This document shows positions 17,530-20,820 of a stretch of DNA of 20,820 bases, one piece after another. Numbering within the stretch: the first letter of the stretch is position 1; each line of letters starts with the position of its first letter. A model generated the notes under the pieces. That model was not told where the DNA came from and ran no database searches. It worked only from the letters and a program-made list of their open reading frames with translations. Position numbers and translations under genes: made by a program. The DNA comes from Fragilaria crotonensis. Lineage: Eukaryota > Bacillariophyta > Fragilariophyceae > Fragilariales > Fragilariaceae. Location of the stretch: the NCBI GenBank assembly GCA_022925895.1, contig JAKSYS010000829.1:1-20820 (forward strand), given 5' to 3'.

Positions 17530-20499
17530 CGACGAGGGGAGCCTATACCCAGCACGATACACAAGTCTACTGTTGTTCAGCCTAACGTTCCTAATAACGA
17601 TTCTGGTCTTAGTTTATCTCCTGTTAGTCATATAGGTCCCCCCACGCCAACTATTATCCCTCCCGACACAAGTGCTATTGCAGACAGCGGCAGCACCGCT
17701 CATTTTTGCACGGTCACCGCCCATGTTATTAACAAACGCGTCACGTCGCACCCAATCGGAATTGCAAACCCAAATGGAACCATCATGTACTCAACACACG
17801 AAGCCGACTTGGACTTGCCAAACCTCCCCTTGGCGGCGCGCCGCGTACACATTGTTCCGGATCTCTCTTCGTCGTCGCTGCTCTCCATGGGCCAACTATG
17901 CGACGCCGGATGTCGCGTCACGTTTGACGCCCAATCTGTCCACGTGCATCTCAACAACCAACCGCTCTTAACCGGATCTCGCGATCACACGACTGGGTTA
18001 TGGCACTTGGGATTGACCGCTGACACCTCCGACACGGTACCACCAGTGGTCTCCGACACTACTCCATCCCCCGGTGAACCACCACTTTTGCTCCAGCACA
18101 GCTACGCCGCCACACACTCGGCCACACCTGCCGAACCCCAAACCATTTTCTCCGACGAAGCCCCAACGCGTCTCACCGACGCCGACAAGAACCCGGTTGC
18201 ACCTCTGAGGGTGGAACCCCAACCTCTCCATGCACACAGCCCGGAACCACCTCTGAGGGTGGATATCATCGCACCTGCTGCCCCAAAAAGTGTCCAGTTC
18301 TCCCCTTTGCCGTCGACGTCGCGAACGACATTCGACAACAGCACAGGCGCCACCGGAAGTCGTAAACGGCGCGAACAAAGGAAACGTGCGACCACCAAAC
18401 CACTTTCCGCCTCCAAAACGATGCATCCAACAAAATTGGCACCAAAACCCACCCCACGCGTTGTTGCTCCCCATGCACATGGCACCCGTTCCAAAAAACC
18501 CCGCTTGTCCCACGTGACTGCATGCGCACGCATGCTCATACTCAACGACGCGCGAGCGCCACAGTCCCCGTTCACCTCCGTTGACCCCGACGACCGCCCC
18601 CACTTTGCCCTCCATGGACACGCGATCAACCCCGACACCGGAAAAATTGCCGAGTATCGTGAACTCAGCCAATCGAGCGACGGCGCTATCTGGGAAAACT
18701 CAAATTGCGAAGAAATTGGACGCCTCGCACAAGGTTACGGAGCCATTAAAGGAACCAATACCATCCACTTCATTCGCCGCTCCGCCATTCCACGTGGGCG
18801 CAAAGCGGCCTACCTACGCGTCGTGTCCGCCTATCGACCGGAAAAAGCGAACCCACATCGCGTACGTTGGACCGTTGGGGGCGACAAAATTGACTACCCT
18901 TTCGAGGTCAGCACAAAAACCGCCGACTTGACCACTGCTAAATTGCTCTTCAACAGCGTTTTGTCGACCCCCGAAACACGTTTCTTTGGCATCGATCTCA
19001 AGGACTTCTACCTGGGAACTCCCATGGACCGCTATGAGTACATGCGCGTCCCCATTTGGATGCTTCCCGCCGCCATCGTCGCACAATATAACCTCACTGA
19101 CCTGTTTGACGATGGTTTCGTCTACGTCGAAATTCGACGCGGCATGTACGGCCTTCCCCAGGCCGGACGCCTCGCCAACGATCAGCTTGTGGCCTTCCTG
19201 CAACCGCACGGATACATGCCGTGTCCTCTCACCCATGGGCTCTGGCGCCACACCACCCGGGACGTCGTTTTCAGCCTGGTCGTCGACGATTTTGGCGTAC
19301 GCTACACACGCCAGGAAGACGCCGATCATCTCATTGCAACCCTCAAATCCGCATACGAAGTAAGCATCGATTGGACTGGTGCACGATACTGCGGGCTCAC
19401 GTTAAAATGGGACTACGAAAAGCGCACGTGCGACATTTCGATGCCTGGTTATATCGAACGGGCCTTGCTGCGTTTCCAACATATCGCCGGCCGTTCCCCA
19501 GAACACTCGCCACACCCGTGGCAACGCCCCAACTACGGCGCCAAGACCCAATTTGCTACACTCCCGGACGCCACACCGACTCTCGACGCCGCTGACAAAA
19601 CTCGCATTCTAGAAGTTCTCGGCACCCTCTTGTTCTATGCACGCGCCATTGACTCAACCATGCTCACTGCAATCGGTGAGTTAGCGACCGAGCAGTCTCA
19701 AGCGACCACAACCACCATGGAAAAACTGTCGCAGTTACTGAATTACTGCGCGGCGCATCCCGACGCGACGGTGCGATTCACAGCCAGCGATATGATTTTA
19801 GCCGTCGAAAGCGACGCCTCCTACCTCTCCGTAGTCAAGGGACGCTCGCGTGCCGCCGGCTACTTCTTCTTGACCAACAAACTTTCTACACCCAACGCGC
19901 AATATCGGCCCAACGGTGCGGTCCACGTCTTGTGTCACATCATGCGCGAAGTCCTCTCCAGCGCCGCGGAAGCCGAACTGGGAGCCTTATTCCACAACGG
20001 CAAAGAAGCCTGTCCTCTGCGAATTGCCCTTGAGGAAATGGGCCACCCACAATCCGCAACGCCCATGGCGACCGACAACAATACGGCTAGCGGAATCGCA
20101 ACCGACACTGTAAAACAAAAACGGTCAAAAGCTATTGACATGCGTTTTTATTGGATCCGCGATCGGGTGCGACAAGGACAATTCAAAATCTATTGGAGCA
20201 AGGGCACGACAAATCGTGCCGACTACTTTTCCAAGCATCATCCGGCCTCACATCATCAGGCCATTCGTTCCACATATTTGTACTCGCCTACAAATCCTAC
20301 GCGGAACTATTTTGAGTGTCTTGCTGATACGGAGCCTGCGATGTCTACAACGGTGCACAGTGCTAAATCACTCACTTTCTCTTGTGCAGTCCCTGGTGAG
20401 GGTGTGTTGTTCTCCCCGGAGAACCCGGAGTGTCACTGTGACGTCACTAATGACATCACCGCTCCCCATTGCCAGGGCCATCCAATATGTAGCTCATAA
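17530..20499 (+). CDS. pol: Copia Pol: protease, reverse transcriptase, RNase H; no integrase
   Basis: The frame continues from Gag after one TGA and is open for 989 codons. The protease active site is ADSGSTAHF (Asp at 17683), and a GSRDHTTGLWHLGL-type segment closes that region. About 215 residues of Pro/Thr/Ser-rich linker with basic patches (RKRREQRKR, SKKPRL) follow, then reverse transcriptase with GIDLKDFYLGTPM (Asp 18994) and VVDDFG (19285-19290), and RNase H with Asp 19813, Glu 19969, Asp 20074 and Asp 20221. The first in-frame ATG after the stop (17785) is downstream of the protease Asp, so independent initiation would lose the protease; TGA readthrough is the simplest route. The C-terminal 31 codons lie in the 3' LTR. 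Confidence 0.9.
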   Translation, partial: RRGEPIPSTIHKSTVVQPNVPNNDSGLSLSPVSHIGPPTPTIIPPDTSAIADSGSTAHFCTVTAHVINKRVTSHPIGIANPNGTIMYSTHEADLDLPNLPLAARRVHIVPDLSSSSLLSMGQLCDAGCRVTFDAQSVHVHLNNQPLLTGSRDHTTGLWHLGLTADTSDTVPPVVSDTTPSPGEPPLLLQHSYAATHSATPAEPQTIFSDEAPTRLTDADKNPVAPLRVEPQPLHAHSPEPPLRVDIIAPAAPKSVQFSPLPSTSRTTFDNSTGATGSRKRREQRKRATTKPLSASKTMHPTKLAPKPTPRVVAPHAHGTRSKKPRLSHVTACARMLILNDARAPQSPFTSVDPDDRPHFALHGHAINPDTGKIAEYRELSQSSDGAIWENSNCEEIGRLAQGYGAIKGTNTIHFIRRSAIPRGRKAAYLRVVSAYRPEKANPHRVRWTVGGDKIDYPFEVSTKTADLTTAKLLFNSVLSTPETRFFGIDLKDFYLGTPMDRYEYMRVPIWMLPAAIVAQYNLTDLFDDGFVYVEIRRGMYGLPQAGRLANDQLVAFLQPHGYMPCPLTHGLWRHTTRDVVFSLVVDDFGVRYTRQEDADHLIATLKSAYEVSIDWTGARYCGLTLKWDYEKRTCDISMPGYIERALLRFQHIAGRSPEHSPHPWQRPNYGAKTQFATLPDATPTLDAADKTRILEVLGTLLFYARAIDSTMLTAIGELATEQSQATTTTMEKLSQLLNYCAAHPDATVRFTASDMILAVESDASYLSVVKGRSRAAGYFFLTNKLSTPNAQYRPNGAVHVLCHIMREVLSSAAEAELGALFHNGKEACPLRIALEEMGHPQSATPMATDNNTASGIATDTVKQKRSKAIDMRFYWIRDRVRQGQFKIYWSKGTTNRADYFSKHHPASHHQAIRSTYLYSPTNPTRNYFECLADTEPAMSTTVHSAKSLTFSCAVPGEGVLFSPENPECHCDVTNDITAPHCQGHPICSS
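18200..18263 (+). repeat. 16-bp direct repeat in the Pol linker
   Basis: CACCTCTGAGGGTGGA occurs at 18200-18215 and 18248-18263, a period of 48 bp (16 codons), so both copies read PLRV in frame. It lies where integrase would be expected and may mark slippage or an old rearrangement. Confidence 0.9.
20395..20404 (+). promoter_or_regulatory. Candidate polypurine tract
   Basis: GGTGAGGGTG ends directly at the 3' LTR boundary, the position of the plus-strand primer. It is short and interrupted by two T, and it also codes for Pol, so the assignment rests mainly on position. Confidence 0.5.
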
Positions 20500-20544
20500 T
20501 TTATGTAGCTCACCGTTTGAACGACGAGCACCATCTCATCAACA
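20405..20544 (+). repeat. 3' LTR
   Basis: 140 bp, base-for-base the same as 16184-16323 by my reading. It carries the last 31 codons of Pol, ending with TAA at 20497-20499, and the second TGACGTCA at 20439-20446. Confidence 0.96.
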
Positions 20545-20549
20545 GTGGT
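20545..20549 (+). repeat. Target-site duplication GTGGT, right copy
   Basis: Matches 16179-16183 exactly and directly follows the terminal CA of the 3' LTR. Confidence 0.95.
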
Positions 20550-20820
20550 AGAGAGTGTTGAGAATAACGGGTACCAGGTACTTGTACCTGCTTACTACGG
20601 TAGTCAGAGTATGTGTATCATACCGTGTTGATGGTGTACAATTGTACTACAGTCTACAGCGTTCAGCGTACCTGGTACACTGGAGACTGGAGAATGATCC
20701 AGTGTACCATCTGCATATACACAGTGGGTTAGCAGTAAACTGTACGTGGTATTGTACTGGAGTACATTGTATGCATGCTATGTACTACAATGTAAAAGTG
20801 AGTTTGTATGACATAACACA
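20550..20820. other. GTAC-rich intergenic island beyond the retrotransposon
   Basis: No gene is seen. Twelve GTAC tetranucleotides occur between 20571 and 20785, with larger palindromes such as GGTACC and TGCATGC. Before the insertion this DNA lay next to the sequence ending at 16183, so it is probably the displaced upstream region of the F-box gene. Confidence 0.6.

Larger units (their letters stand above)
16184..20544 (+). mobile_element. Full-length young Copia-type LTR retrotransposon lacking integrase
   Basis: The element is 4,361 bp and bounded by identical 140-bp LTRs starting TG and ending CA, with a GTGGT target duplication. Internally it has a candidate primer site, Gag, an aspartic protease motif, a reverse transcriptase and an RNase H in Copia family style (GIDLKDFYLGTPM, VVDDFG, RADYFSKHH). 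The motifs resemble diatom CoDi elements. No integrase zinc finger or DDE core lies between protease and reverse transcriptase, where Copia elements carry it. Gag and Pol are in one frame with one TGA between them. Identical LTRs mean a recent insertion, so the structure has probably not decayed much since it was copied. Coding parts are visibly more GC-rich than neighbouring intergenic DNA. Confidence 0.95.

Noticed and set aside
17998..18672. 224-residue minus-strand frame antisense to Pol
   Set aside because: Gly/Trp/Cys-rich reading caused by the Pro/Thr-rich linker on the other strand; no motif.
1..20820. CRISPR arrays, bacterial operons or ribosomal RNA genes
   Set aside because: No regularly spaced repeats, no ribosome-binding sites in operon layout, and no rRNA-like segments; introns and plastid presequences indicate a eukaryotic nuclear genome.

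Overview
The window looks like nuclear DNA of a diatom, probably a pennate one; the species cannot be named from sequence alone. The evidence is short GT-AG introns (63 to 138 nt), two predicted proteins with the diatom-type bipartite plastid presequence (signal peptide ending in a Phe-containing motif, VGF-Q and AGAF-TPF), a heat-shock-factor-type regulator of the kind expanded in diatoms, a short secreted CSVCGDGKTV protein, and a Copia retrotransposon with diatom-like (CoDi-type) motifs.

Layout from left to right: an HSF-type transcription factor (771-1823, +); a secreted class-3, sn-1 diacylglycerol-lipase-like hydrolase in three exons (2650-4512, +); a plastid-targeted membrane protein of unknown function in three exons (4995-6500, -); a 1.5 kb gene-poor stretch; a plastid-targeted bestrophin anion channel in two exons (8056-9733, +) whose promoter has three TGACGT motifs; a small secreted Cys- and Lys-rich protein (10082-10501, -); a membrane-anchored endonuclease/exonuclease/phosphatase (EEP) protein in three exons (10898-12939, +); a possible 48-residue membrane peptide (13058-13204, +); an intronless F-box protein (13313-16051, -); and a complete, very young LTR retrotransposon (16184-20544, +).

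The retrotransposon is the most unusual part. It has two identical 140-bp LTRs and a perfect 5-bp target duplication (GTGGT). Gag, protease, reverse transcriptase and RNase H are readable, but the integrase core is missing. Gag and Pol lie in one frame, separated by a single TGA. Pol runs 95 nt into the 3' LTR. The 12 nt just after the 5' LTR are exactly complementary to a site inside the LTR, a layout compatible with self-priming instead of tRNA priming. The element sits 132 bp upstream of the F-box start codon and carries a TGACGTCA site in each LTR.

The host genes do not form an operon-like unit. Two encode plastid membrane proteins. For the bestrophin, the channel family and the TGACGT cluster together suggest CO2/cAMP-responsive control, possibly in inorganic carbon supply. 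Its frame is disturbed over about 130 bp in a way that fits two compensating indels. Intergenic regions contain dense islands of the palindrome GTAC.
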